In this document: positions 7,070 to 15,155 of the stretch, piece after piece | How the letters are laid out: each line of letters opens with the position of its first letter | How positions within the stretch are numbered: the first letter of the stretch is position 1 | Origin: an uncultured Campylobacter sp. | GTDB lineage: Bacteria > Campylobacterota > Campylobacteria > Campylobacterales > Campylobacteraceae | Direction: 5' to 3' | Length of the DNA: 16,820 nt | Assembly: GCF_937921625.1 (NCBI RefSeq) | Contig: NZ_CAKZTI010000069.1 | Span: 1-16,820, forward strand | Program-made: the position numbers and the translations under genes | Notes under the pieces: generated by a model | Seen by the model: only the letters and a program-made list of their open reading frames with translations | Databases searched by the model: none | What the model was told of the DNA's origin: nothing

Positions 7070-10000
7070 GCGATAATTCAAATTTAGAAAGAATAGAAAT
7101 AAAAGAAGACGCTAGAGTTCACGACTTCGACGCGTTTGCTATTAGGCTTGCTAGCCCCGAGCAGATCAAGGCTTGGAGCCACGGCGAGGTCAAAAAGCCC
7201 GAGACTATTAACTACCGCACGCTCAAGCCGGAGCGCGACGGGCTTTTTTGCGCTAAAATTTTCGGTCCAGTAAGAGATTATGAGTGCATCTGCGGCAAAT
7301 ATAAGAAGATGCGATATAAGGGCTGGAAGTGCGAAAAATGCGGTGTCGAAATTACGAGCTCGAAGGTCCGCCGCACTAGAATGGGGCATATCGAGCTGGT
7401 AACGCCGGTGGCGCATATTTGGTACGTAAATTCCTTGCCTAGCCGCATCGGTACGCTTCTAAATATCAAGATGAAAGATCTTGAGCGCGTGCTTTATTAT
7501 GAGGCTTACATCGTAGAAAGTGCAGGCGAGGCATTTTACGACAACGAAAATTCTAAAAAGGTCGAAAAATACGACGTTTTAAACGAAGAGCAGTATCAGA
7601 GCTTAAAAGAGCGCTTTTCGCAGACAGGCTTCGTCGCTAAAATGGGCGGTCAGGTGATCCGCGATATGCTAGCTGAGCTTGATTTAGTTGAAATTTTAAA
7701 TTCTTTGAAGGAGGAGATGGCTAACACAAACTCCGAAGCGAAGAAAAAAACCATCGTCAAGCGTCTAAAGGTCGTCGAGAGCTTTTTAAATTCCGGTAAT
7801 AAGCCGGAGTGGATGATGATTACGAATCTTCCCGTGCTACCTGCCGATCTGCGCCCGCTTGTTAGCCTTGAGGGCGGCAAATTTGCAGTTTCGGACGTAA
7901 ATGATCTATACCGCCGCGTCATAAATCGAAATTCTAGGCTCAAAAGGCTGATGGAGCTCGATGCACCCGAGATCATCATTCGCAATGAAAAACGAATGCT
8001 TCAAGAGGCGGTGGACGCGCTTTTTGACAATGGACGTCGCGCTAACGCCGTAAAGGGCGCCAATAAGCGACCGCTTAAATCTCTAAGCGAGATCATTAAG
8101 GGTAAGCAGGGCCGCTTCCGTCAAAATTTGCTCGGCAAGCGTGTGGATTTTTCGGGCCGCTCCGTCATCGTCGTAGGTCCAAATTTACGCATGGATCAGT
8201 GTGGTCTGCCTAAAACTATGGCGCTTGAGCTATTCAAGCCGCATCTAATCGCTCGCCTTCAAGAGAAGGGCTATGCTACGACCGTTAAGCAGGCTAAAAA
8301 GATGATCGAAAATAGGATCAATGAAGTTTGGGAGTGCTTGGAGGAGGTCGTTAAAGATCATCCAGTTATGCTAAACCGCGCGCCGACGCTTCATAAGATG
8401 TCTATTCAGGCGTTTCATCCCGTGCTCGTCGAGGGCAAGGCGATCAGGCTGCATCCACTAGTCTGCGCCGCATTCAACGCGGACTTTGACGGAGATCAGA
8501 TGGCGGTGCACGTGCCGCTTAGCCAAGAGGCGATCGCGGAATGTAAAATTTTAATGCTTAGCTCGATGAACATCTTGCTTCCTGCGAGTGGAAAGCCTGT
8601 CGCGGTGCCTAGCCAGGATATGGTTTTAGGAATTTATTATCTAAGCCTCGAAAAGCCAGGTGCAAAAGGAACGAATAAAATTTTTGCAAACGTCGATGAG
8701 GTAATGCTTGCCGTGGAGGCAAACGCGCTAGATATCCACGCTAAAATTAAAACTATGATCGATCGTCGCATTATCTTTACGACCGCGGGCCGCTTAATCA
8801 TCAAATCGATCCTGCCTAGCTTTATTCCGGATCATCTTTGGAATAAGATTATGAAGAAAAAGGATATCGCCGAGCTTGTCGATTACGTCTATAAAAACGG
8901 CGGCCTTGAGATAAGCGCGGAATTTTTGGATAATCTTAAAAATTTAGGCTTTGAATCCGCGACTAAAGCGGGTGTATCGATCTCCGTTTCGGATATCATC
9001 GTGCCGAAGTCTAAAGCGGGTCTTGTAGAAGAGGCCAAAAAGCAGGTCAGAGAGGTTCAGAATCAATACGGCGCGGGCTTGTTAACCGACGGCGAGCGCT
9101 ATAATAAAACCATCGACATCTGGACCAGCACCAGCAAGAAGCTAGCCGATGAGATGATGAAGATGATGGAGAAAGATAAGGACGGCTTTAATTCTATTTA
9201 TATGATGGCCGATAGCGGCGCGCGAGGTAGTGCGGAGCAGATCAAACAGCTAGCGGGCATGAGAGGTCTGATGAGTAAGCCGGACGGCTCGATCATCGAG
9301 ACGCCGATCACTTCAAATTTTAGAGAGGGTCTGAACGTAAACGAGTACTTCATCTCGACTCACGGCGCGCGTAAAGGTCTTGCCGATACTGCGCTTAAGA
9401 CCGCAAACGCGGGCTATCTGACGCGAAAGCTGATCGATGTCGCGCAAAATGTCAGGGTTACGATGCACGATTGCGGTACGCACGAGGGTATCGAGGTTAC
9501 TGAGATCGTAGAAAACGGAACGCAAATAGAAAGCTTAGCCGATAGGATTATGGGTAGGGTGCTAAGCTCGGATGTGATTGATCCGGTGTCGAATGAAATT
9601 TTATTTACTGAAGGCACGCTTCTAGGCGTTAATGAGGTACGCACCATAGCCGATGCAGGCATCAAATCCGTAAGCATCCGCACGCCTATTACGTGCAAGG
9701 CTGAAAAAGGGGTTTGCGCGAAGTGCTACGGCGTAAATTTGGGCGAGGGCAAGCTGGTAAAACCGGGCGAAGCGGTCGGTATCATCTCTGCGCAATCAAT
9801 CGGCGAGCCGGGTACGCAGCTTACGCTACGAACCTTCCACGCCGGCGGTACCGCATCTACCGAGCAGCAAGATCGTCAAGTAATCGCCGATAAGGAAGGC
9901 TTTATCAGATATTACAACGTAAAGACCTATGAAAACGGCGGCAAAAATATCGTAATGAACCGCAGAAACGCTGCGGTGCTTTTGGTAGAGCCTAAGATCA

Positions 10001-11580
10001 AAGCCCCAATTACCGGCAAGGTAAGCATCGATATAACTCACGACGACGTAAATATAACGCTAAAAGGTAAGAAAGAAGAATTTAAATATACTATCCGACG
10101 CCACGATCTAGCCAAGCCTACCGAACTTGCTGGCGTAAGTGGTAAAGTTGAGGGGAAATTCTACATCGTATTTAAAGACGGAGAAACCGTTGGGGAAAAT
10201 GATAGTTTAGTAGAGGTTATAAAAGAAGACTGGAATATCCCTACTCGAATTCCGTTTGCCAGCGAACTTCGCGTCAAAGACGGCGAGCCGGTAACCCAAA
10301 AGATCAAAGCGGGAGCAAATGGTACGCTTAAGTATTTCATCCTAAAGGGCGATTATTTGGAGCGCTTAAAGGATATCAAAAAAGGTCACGTCGTAAGCGA
10401 GAAGGGTATGTACGTAGTCATCTCCGATGAAAACGGCAGAGAGGCGATCCGCCACTACATACCGCGCGAATCTGTCATTACCTATGATGATAATAGCGTA
10501 GTAAAAAGCGAAGATCTTATCGCTAAGCCTAAAAAAGATGATCGCTTGATTATCGCCGAGTGGGATCCGTATTCCATCCCTGTGGCCGCAGAGTGCGAGG
10601 GCAAGATCAGCTTTGAGGATATCGAGCCTGGATATACCGCTACGGAGCAATATGACGAGACTACCGGCCAGAGCCGCTTGGTCATCAACGAGTATCTGCC
10701 TCAAGGCGTTAAACCGGCCATCGTCGTAACTCCTAGCAAGGGCGAGCCTATCAAATACAACCTAGGGCCGAAGACCGCGATTTTTACGAATAAAGGCGAT
10801 CAGGTAGCGATTGCAGATATTTTGGCTAGGACGCCGAAAGCTGCTGCGAAATCAAAAGATATCACCGGCGGTTTGCCGCGCGTATCGGAGCTATTTGAAG
10901 CGCGCCGTCCAAAAAATACCGCGATCATCGCAGACATCGACGGAACCGTCCGCTTCGATAAGGCTTTGCGTGCAAAAGAGCGCATCATAATCGAGGGCGA
11001 GGACGGAACGAGCGCCGAGTATCTAATCGATAAAAGTCGCCAGATCCAAGTGCGAAACGGCGAGTTCGTCCACGCAGGCGAGAAGCTTACCGACGGAGTT
11101 ATCAGCTCGCACGATGTGCTTAGAATTTTAGGCGAAAAAGCGCTACATTATTATCTGATAAGCGAAATTCAACAGGTTTACCGCTCTCAAGGTGTCGTCA
11201 TCAGCGATAAGCATATCGAGATTATTGTATCTCAGATGCTCCGCCAGGTTCGAATTGTCGATAGTGGCGATACTCAGCTAATCGTCGGTGATCTGATTAG
11301 CCGTCGTAGATTTAGAGAAGAAAACGAGCGTATTATAAAAATTGGTGGCGAGCCTGCGATTGCTGAGTCTGTGCTACTGGGTGTAACTCGCGCGGCTGTT
11401 GGAAGTGATAGCGTCATTTCGGCAGCGTCCTTCCAAGAGACTACGAAGGTTCTAACCGAGGCTAGTATCGCGGGTAAATTTGACCGATTAGAGGACTTGA
11501 AAGAAAACGTAATTTTAGGTCGCATAATTCCGGTCGGAACCGGTCTGTATAAAGACAAGGAAGTTAAACTTAAAAAATAA
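7066..11580 (+). CDS. rpoC: RNA polymerase beta-prime subunit
   Basis: This encodes RpoC, 1504 residues, longer than the 1407 of E. coli. The N-terminal zinc site has Cys74, Cys76, Cys89 and Cys92 (CICGKY, CEKCG). The catalytic NADFDGDQM places Mg-binding aspartates at 473, 475 and 477. The second zinc site is Cys803, Cys877, Cys884 and Cys887. The trigger loop begins with TLRTFHAGG (His925) and resumes at DITGGLPRVSELFEARRPK (Asp1265). The roughly 335 residues between them hold a large insertion where E. coli has the smaller SI3. ATG overlaps the rpoB TGA as ATGA, with GGAG at 7055-7058, so translation is probably coupled. Helicobacter and Wolinella have the two genes fused at this junction. 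Confidence 0.98.
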   Translation: MSDNSNLERIEIKEDARVHDFDAFAIRLASPEQIKAWSHGEVKKPETINYRTLKPERDGLFCAKIFGPVRDYECICGKYKKMRYKGWKCEKCGVEITSSKVRRTRMGHIELVTPVAHIWYVNSLPSRIGTLLNIKMKDLERVLYYEAYIVESAGEAFYDNENSKKVEKYDVLNEEQYQSLKERFSQTGFVAKMGGQVIRDMLAELDLVEILNSLKEEMANTNSEAKKKTIVKRLKVVESFLNSGNKPEWMMITNLPVLPADLRPLVSLEGGKFAVSDVNDLYRRVINRNSRLKRLMELDAPEIIIRNEKRMLQEAVDALFDNGRRANAVKGANKRPLKSLSEIIKGKQGRFRQNLLGKRVDFSGRSVIVVGPNLRMDQCGLPKTMALELFKPHLIARLQEKGYATTVKQAKKMIENRINEVWECLEEVVKDHPVMLNRAPTLHKMSIQAFHPVLVEGKAIRLHPLVCAAFNADFDGDQMAVHVPLSQEAIAECKILMLSSMNILLPASGKPVAVPSQDMVLGIYYLSLEKPGAKGTNKIFANVDEVMLAVEANALDIHAKIKTMIDRRIIFTTAGRLIIKSILPSFIPDHLWNKIMKKKDIAELVDYVYKNGGLEISAEFLDNLKNLGFESATKAGVSISVSDIIVPKSKAGLVEEAKKQVREVQNQYGAGLLTDGERYNKTIDIWTSTSKKLADEMMKMMEKDKDGFNSIYMMADSGARGSAEQIKQLAGMRGLMSKPDGSIIETPITSNFREGLNVNEYFISTHGARKGLADTALKTANAGYLTRKLIDVAQNVRVTMHDCGTHEGIEVTEIVENGTQIESLADRIMGRVLSSDVIDPVSNEILFTEGTLLGVNEVRTIADAGIKSVSIRTPITCKAEKGVCAKCYGVNLGEGKLVKPGEAVGIISAQSIGEPGTQLTLRTFHAGGTASTEQQDRQVIADKEGFIRYYNVKTYENGGKNIVMNRRNAAVLLVEPKIKAPITGKVSIDITHDDVNITLKGKKEEFKYTIRRHDLAKPTELAGVSGKVEGKFYIVFKDGETVGENDSLVEVIKEDWNIPTRIPFASELRVKDGEPVTQKIKAGANGTLKYFILKGDYLERLKDIKKGHVVSEKGMYVVISDENGREAIRHYIPRESVITYDDNSVVKSEDLIAKPKKDDRLIIAEWDPYSIPVAAECEGKISFEDIEPGYTATEQYDETTGQSRLVINEYLPQGVKPAIVVTPSKGEPIKYNLGPKTAIFTNKGDQVAIADILARTPKAAAKSKDITGGLPRVSELFEARRPKNTAIIADIDGTVRFDKALRAKERIIIEGEDGTSAEYLIDKSRQIQVRNGEFVHAGEKLTDGVISSHDVLRILGEKALHYYLISEIQQVYRSQGVVISDKHIEIIVSQMLRQVRIVDSGDTQLIVGDLISRRRFREENERIIKIGGEPAIAESVLLGVTRAAVGSDSVISAASFQETTKVLTEASIAGKFDRLEDLKENVILGRIIPVGTGLYKDKEVKLKK

Positions 11581-11604
11581 TTTAGGGCAAAAAGCCCTAA
11601 ATTT
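11579..11604 (+). terminator. Hairpin overlapping the rpoC stop codon
   Basis: AATTTAGGGC at 11579-11588 pairs perfectly with GCCCTAAATT at 11594-11603 around an AAAAA loop. The first two bases belong to the rpoC stop codon. Only TTT closes the right side, so as an intrinsic terminator it is weak to moderate. It may end most rpoBC transcripts or stabilise their 3' end, with some readthrough into the next gene. Confidence 0.55.
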
Positions 11605-11626
11605 ACCTAAATTTAAAGGATGAGAC

Positions 11627-12016
11627 ATGAATATGATCAACATAAATTTCGGTCTGTTGTTTATCAGGTTGGGGCTTGGAGTTTGTCTTTTAATGCACGG
11701 AATTTTTAAGCTTACTCACGGCATAGACGGCGTAAAATCGATGCTAGTAGCTAGAGGAATTCCGGATCTGGTGGCTTACGGCGCGTACGTAGGCGAGGTG
11801 CTGGCGCCCGCGATGATAATCATAGGCGTATTTTGCCGCATAGGCGCTCTGCTTGTGATCGCAAACGTGCTCATGATAATATACGTCCTACACACTCCGT
11901 TGAGCGCGCTTACCGGCGTGGGCGGATTTGAGCTGGAAATCGTATATCTGTATCTTTCCGCTGCTATCTGCCTAGTGATCTGCGGCGGCGGAGAGTTTGT
12001 ACTGATTAGAGATTAA
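11627..12016 (+). CDS. DoxX-family small membrane protein
   Basis: This encodes 129 residues that fit the DoxX/DoxD-like integral membrane family. Four hydrophobic segments are visible at about residues 6-28, 48-70, 72-90 and 102-122. The family pattern includes FIRLGLGVCLLMHGIFKL in helix 1 and GAYVGEVLAPAMIIIGVFCRIGALL across helices 2-3. Arg14, His24 and Lys28 fit the polar positions often seen in helix 1. DoxX proteins sit in the cytoplasmic membrane; some have been linked to redox or thiosulfate metabolism, but most have no assigned reaction, so I name none. The ATG at 11627 follows AAGGA at 11615-11619; a second in-frame ATG lies at 11633. It is the only non-essential-looking gene in the operon block, flanked by rpoC and rpsL, and may be carried on readthrough from rpoC. 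Confidence 0.85.
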   Translation: MNMININFGLLFIRLGLGVCLLMHGIFKLTHGIDGVKSMLVARGIPDLVAYGAYVGEVLAPAMIIIGVFCRIGALLVIANVLMIIYVLHTPLSALTGVGGFELEIVYLYLSAAICLVICGGGEFVLIRD

Positions 12017-12029
12017 AATTTAGTTAAAT

Positions 12030-12061
12030 TTACGTTTCTGTAAGTTTAAACAAAGTATAAT
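12030..12061 (+). promoter_or_regulatory. Candidate sigma-70-type promoter for rpsL-rpsG-fusA
   Basis: A consensus TATAAT lies at 12056-12061 in an AT-rich 83-nt gap, which places a start site near 12067-12069 and a leader of about 30 nt before rpsL. No TTGACA-like -35 is seen. Campylobacter promoters are known to lack a conserved -35 and to rely on T-rich upstream periodicity, and TTTACGTTTCTG and AAGTTTAAAC lie at suitable distance. The assignment is from sequence only. Confidence 0.6.
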
Positions 12062-12099
12062 CTAAATCTTTTTGAATAAATTTTTGTGAAAGGAAAGAT

Positions 12100-12474
12100 G
12101 TGCCAACCATAAATCAATTGGTCAGAAAAGAGCGCAAGAAGCTTACCGAGAAATCGAAGTCCCCGGCGCTAAAGAATTGCCCTCAACGAAGAGGAGTTTG
12201 TACTAAGGTCTATACTACGACCCCTAAAAAACCAAACTCTGCGCTTCGTAAAGTTGCCAAAGTAAGGCTTACTAGCGGATTTGAAGTCATCAGCTATATC
12301 GGCGGTGAAGGTCACAATCTACAAGAGCACTCCATCGTGCTAGTTCGCGGCGGTCGTGTAAAGGACCTACCGGGCGTTAAATATCACATCGTCCGCGGTG
12401 CACTCGATACTGCAGGCGTTGCAAAACGAACCGTTGCAAGATCAAAATACGGTGCTAAACGACCTAAAAAATAG
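12100..12474 (+). CDS. rpsL: 30S ribosomal protein S12
   Basis: This encodes S12, 124 residues, beginning PTINQLVRKERKK after the initiator. It contains CPQRRGVCTKVYTTTPKKPNSALRKVAKVRLTSGFEV and RGGRVKDLPGVKYHIVRG. S12 sits at the decoding centre. Lys43 and Lys88, the usual streptomycin-resistance positions, are wild type. The start is GTG at 12100. An ATG at 12098 overlaps it by one base but is in another frame and gives no S12 product. AAAGGA at 12089-12094 is 5 nt from the GTG and only 3 nt from the ATG, supporting GTG. It is first gene of the str operon here, preceded by a promoter candidate and followed by rpsG after 69 nt. Confidence 0.97.
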   Translation: MPTINQLVRKERKKLTEKSKSPALKNCPQRRGVCTKVYTTTPKKPNSALRKVAKVRLTSGFEVISYIGGEGHNLQEHSIVLVRGGRVKDLPGVKYHIVRGALDTAGVAKRTVARSKYGAKRPKK

Positions 12475-12518
12475 TTTAGCCGAAACAGACCGGCACTAGA
12501 TTTTGCCGAGTTTGAGTA

Positions 12519-12532
12519 AAATTTTAAAATTT
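12519..12532. repeat. AAATTTTAAAATTT palindrome in the rpsL-rpsG gap
   Basis: This is a perfect 14-nt palindrome immediately before the rpsG Shine-Dalgarno sequence (GAAGGA, 12533-12538). The same 14-mer is the core of the palindrome after rplL. As RNA it is an AU-only stem of about 5 bp, probably too weak to block ribosomes on its own. Confidence 0.8.
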
Positions 12533-12543
12533 GAAGGAATAAA

Positions 12544-13014
12544 ATGAGAAGAAGAAAAGCTCCCGTTAGGGAAGTTATGCCTGATCCGATTTATGACAGC
12601 AAAGTAATCACAAAATTTATTAATTCGCTTATGTTCGACGGCAAAAAGAGCGTCGCTACCGAGATTATGTACGGCGCCTTAAATTTCATCGACAATAAAG
12701 GCGGCGAGAAGAAAGGTATCGAAATTTTCAACGATGCTATCGATAACGTTAAGCCTTTGATGGAAGTTAAGTCTCGTCGTGTAGGCGGCGCAACTTATCA
12801 GGTTCCGATCGAGGTCAGGCCGGCTCGCCAGCAGGCTCTGGCTATCCGCTGGATTATCTCTTTTGCGAGAAAAAGAAGCGAACGCACGATGATAGAGCGC
12901 CTGGCTTACGAGCTTATGGACGCCGCAAATTCTAAAGGCTCTTCATTTAAAAAGAAAGAAGACACCTACAAGATGGCAGAAGCCAACAAAGCTTTTGCGC
13001 ATTATCGTTGGTAG
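12544..13014 (+). CDS. rpsG: 30S ribosomal protein S7
   Basis: This encodes S7, 156 residues, the standard length. It begins MRRRKAPVREVMPDPIYDSKVITKFINSLMFDGKK and contains the conserved VKPLMEVKSRRVGGATYQVPIEVRPARQQALAIRWI. The C-terminal part has KKKEDTYKMAEANKAFAHYRW. S7 is a primary 16S rRNA-binding protein that nucleates the 30S head and lines the E site; in E. coli it represses the distal str operon. GAAGGA lies 5 nt before the ATG. The stop codon TAG at 13012-13014 overlaps the fusA ribosome-binding site, so S7 and EF-G translation are probably coupled. Confidence 0.98.
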   Translation: MRRRKAPVREVMPDPIYDSKVITKFINSLMFDGKKSVATEIMYGALNFIDNKGGEKKGIEIFNDAIDNVKPLMEVKSRRVGGATYQVPIEVRPARQQALAIRWIISFARKRSERTMIERLAYELMDAANSKGSSFKKKEDTYKMAEANKAFAHYRW

Positions 13015-13023
13015 GAGGGCGTC

Positions 13024-15099
13024 ATGGCAAGAAAAACCCCTTTACATATGGTCAGAAATATCGGAATTGCCGCCCACATCGATGCCGGAAAGACGACTAC
13101 AAGCGAAAGAATTCTATTTTTTACCGGTATGAGCCATAAGATCGGCGAGGTTCACGAGGGCGCCGCTACTATGGACTGGATGGAGCAGGAGCGCGAGCGT
13201 GGCATTACGATTACGTCTGCGGCAACTACCTGCTTTTGGAATAATCATCAGATAAATTTGATCGACACCCCGGGCCACGTAGACTTTACTATCGAAGTCG
13301 AGCGCTCGATGCGCGTTTTAGATGGTGCGGTAGCAGTATTTTGCTCGGTCGGAGGCGTTCAGCCTCAAAGCGAGACCGTTTGGCGTCAAGCGAATAAATA
13401 CCATGTTCCGCGCATTATTTTCGTAAATAAAATGGATCGCGTCGGCGCAAATTTCTATAATGTCGAACAGCAGGTAAAAGATAGGCTCAAGGCTCATCCA
13501 GTTCCTATTCAAATTCCGATCGGCGCTGAGGACGATTTTAGAGGCGTTATCGATTTAGTCACTATGAAAGCGCTCGTTTGGGATGATAGCAAGGGCCCTT
13601 CGGCTCCGGAGACCGTCGAAATTCCTGCCGAGCTACGAGAAAAAGCGCAAGAGTATCGCGACAAGATGATTGAAGCGGTAGCCGAGACCGACGAAGCCTT
13701 GATGGAGAAGTATTTTAACGGCGAAGAGCTAAGCGTCGAAGAGATCAAAAAGGGCATCAAGAAAGGCTGCTTAACCCTAAGCTTCTTTCCTATGCTATGC
13801 GGTACCGCATTTAAAAACAAGGGCGTGCAGCCTTTGCTAGATGCGGTCGTAGATTATCTACCTGCGCCTGATGAGGTGCCTGCGATTAAGGGTCAGTATG
13901 AGGACGGCAGCGAGGTTCACGTAAGCTCTACCGACGAGGGCGAGTTTGCGGGTCTTGGATTTAAGATTATGACCGATCCTTTCGTAGGTCAGCTTACCTT
14001 CGTACGCGTTTATCGCGGCGTTTTGGAAAGCGGTAGCTACGTCGTAAATACCGGCAAGGGCAAAAAAGAGCGCATCGGCCGCTTGCTAAGGATGCACTCA
14101 AATAAACGCGAAGAGATCAAAGAGCTATATGCGGGCGAGATCGGCGCCGTCGTGGGTCTTAAAGACACTCTTACGGGCGATACGCTAGCTAGCGAAAAAG
14201 ATAAAGTAATCTTAGAACGTATGGAATTTCCTGATCCCGTTATCAGCGTAGCGGTAGAGCCTAAAACTAAAGCCGATCAAGAAAAAATGGGTATCGCGCT
14301 TCAAAAATTGGCGCAAGAAGATCCGAGCTTTAGAGTCGCGACCGACGAAGAGAGCGGACAAACTATCATTTCGGGAATGGGCGAGCTACACCTTGAGATT
14401 ATCGTAGATAGAATGCTTAGAGAATTTAAGGTTGAGGCCGAGGTCGGACAGCCGCAGGTCGCATATCGCGAGACTATCCGCAAAACGGTCGAGCAGGAGT
14501 ACAAATACGCCAAGCAGTCGGGCGGTCGCGGTCAATACGGTCACGTATTTTTGCGCCTAGAGCCTTTGGAGCCGGGCACCGGATATGAGTTCGTAAACGA
14601 TATCAAAGGTGGCGCGATTCCGAAAGAATACATACCTGCGGTTGATAAAGGCTGCCAAGAGGCGATGCAAAATGGCGTTTTGGCGGGCTATCCGGTCGAG
14701 GACGTGCGCGTAACGGTCTATGACGGAAGCTACCACGAAGTCGATAGCTCCGAAATGGCGTTCAAACTCGCCGCTTCTATGGGCTTTAAAGAGGGCGCTA
14801 GAAAAGCGGGCGCCGTGATCTTGGAGCCTATGATGAAGGTCGAGGTAGAAACCCCTGAGGAGTATATGGGCGACGTCATCGGCGATCTAAACAAGCGCCG
14901 CGGACAGGTCAATAACATGAGCGAGCGGGGTGGTAATAAGATCATCGACGCGTTTTGCCCACTTTCGGAGATGTTCGGTTATTCGACCGATCTGCGCTCT
15001 CAGACGCAGGGTCGCGCGACCTATTCGATGGAATTTGATCACTACGACGAGGTTCCTAAGAACGTCGGCGAAGAGATCATCAAAAAGCGCAACGGCTAG
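13024..15099 (+). CDS. fusA: Elongation factor G
   Basis: This encodes EF-G, 691 residues. The GTPase domain has G1 AHIDAGKTT (residues 17-25), switch I RGITIT (59-64), G3 DTPGHVD (81-87, with catalytic His85) and G4 NKMD (135-138). Domains II-V follow; typical stretches are GEIGAVVGLKDTLTGDTL in II, ISGMGELHLEIIVDRM in III, QSGGRGQYGHVFLRLEP in IV, and LEPMMKVEVETPEEYMGDVIGDLNKRRGQ in V. EF-G drives translocation and, with RRF, ribosome recycling. An AGGAGG at 13013-13018, inside the rpsG stop, is the strongest ribosome-binding site in the window. No tuf follows; a strong terminator ends the operon directly after fusA. Confidence 0.98.
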   Translation: MARKTPLHMVRNIGIAAHIDAGKTTTSERILFFTGMSHKIGEVHEGAATMDWMEQERERGITITSAATTCFWNNHQINLIDTPGHVDFTIEVERSMRVLDGAVAVFCSVGGVQPQSETVWRQANKYHVPRIIFVNKMDRVGANFYNVEQQVKDRLKAHPVPIQIPIGAEDDFRGVIDLVTMKALVWDDSKGPSAPETVEIPAELREKAQEYRDKMIEAVAETDEALMEKYFNGEELSVEEIKKGIKKGCLTLSFFPMLCGTAFKNKGVQPLLDAVVDYLPAPDEVPAIKGQYEDGSEVHVSSTDEGEFAGLGFKIMTDPFVGQLTFVRVYRGVLESGSYVVNTGKGKKERIGRLLRMHSNKREEIKELYAGEIGAVVGLKDTLTGDTLASEKDKVILERMEFPDPVISVAVEPKTKADQEKMGIALQKLAQEDPSFRVATDEESGQTIISGMGELHLEIIVDRMLREFKVEAEVGQPQVAYRETIRKTVEQEYKYAKQSGGRGQYGHVFLRLEPLEPGTGYEFVNDIKGGAIPKEYIPAVDKGCQEAMQNGVLAGYPVEDVRVTVYDGSYHEVDSSEMAFKLAASMGFKEGARKAGAVILEPMMKVEVETPEEYMGDVIGDLNKRRGQVNNMSERGGNKIIDAFCPLSEMFGYSTDLRSQTQGRATYSMEFDHYDEVPKNVGEEIIKKRNG

Positions 15100-15110
15100 G
15101 CTTAACGGGC

Positions 15111-15155
15111 GCTAGGGTGCGGCGATAGCTTTATCGCCAATGCCCTAGCTTCTTT
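15111..15155 (+). terminator. Two-part intrinsic terminator after fusA
   Basis: The outer stem is GCTAGGG (15111-15117) with CCCTAGC (15143-15149). The inner stem is GGCGATA (15121-15127) with TATCGCC (15132-15138) around a GCTT loop. TGC and AATG form a small internal loop with two possible G-U pairs. TTCTTT follows (15150-15155). It starts 12 nt after the fusA stop and is the clearest terminator in the window. Confidence 0.85.
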
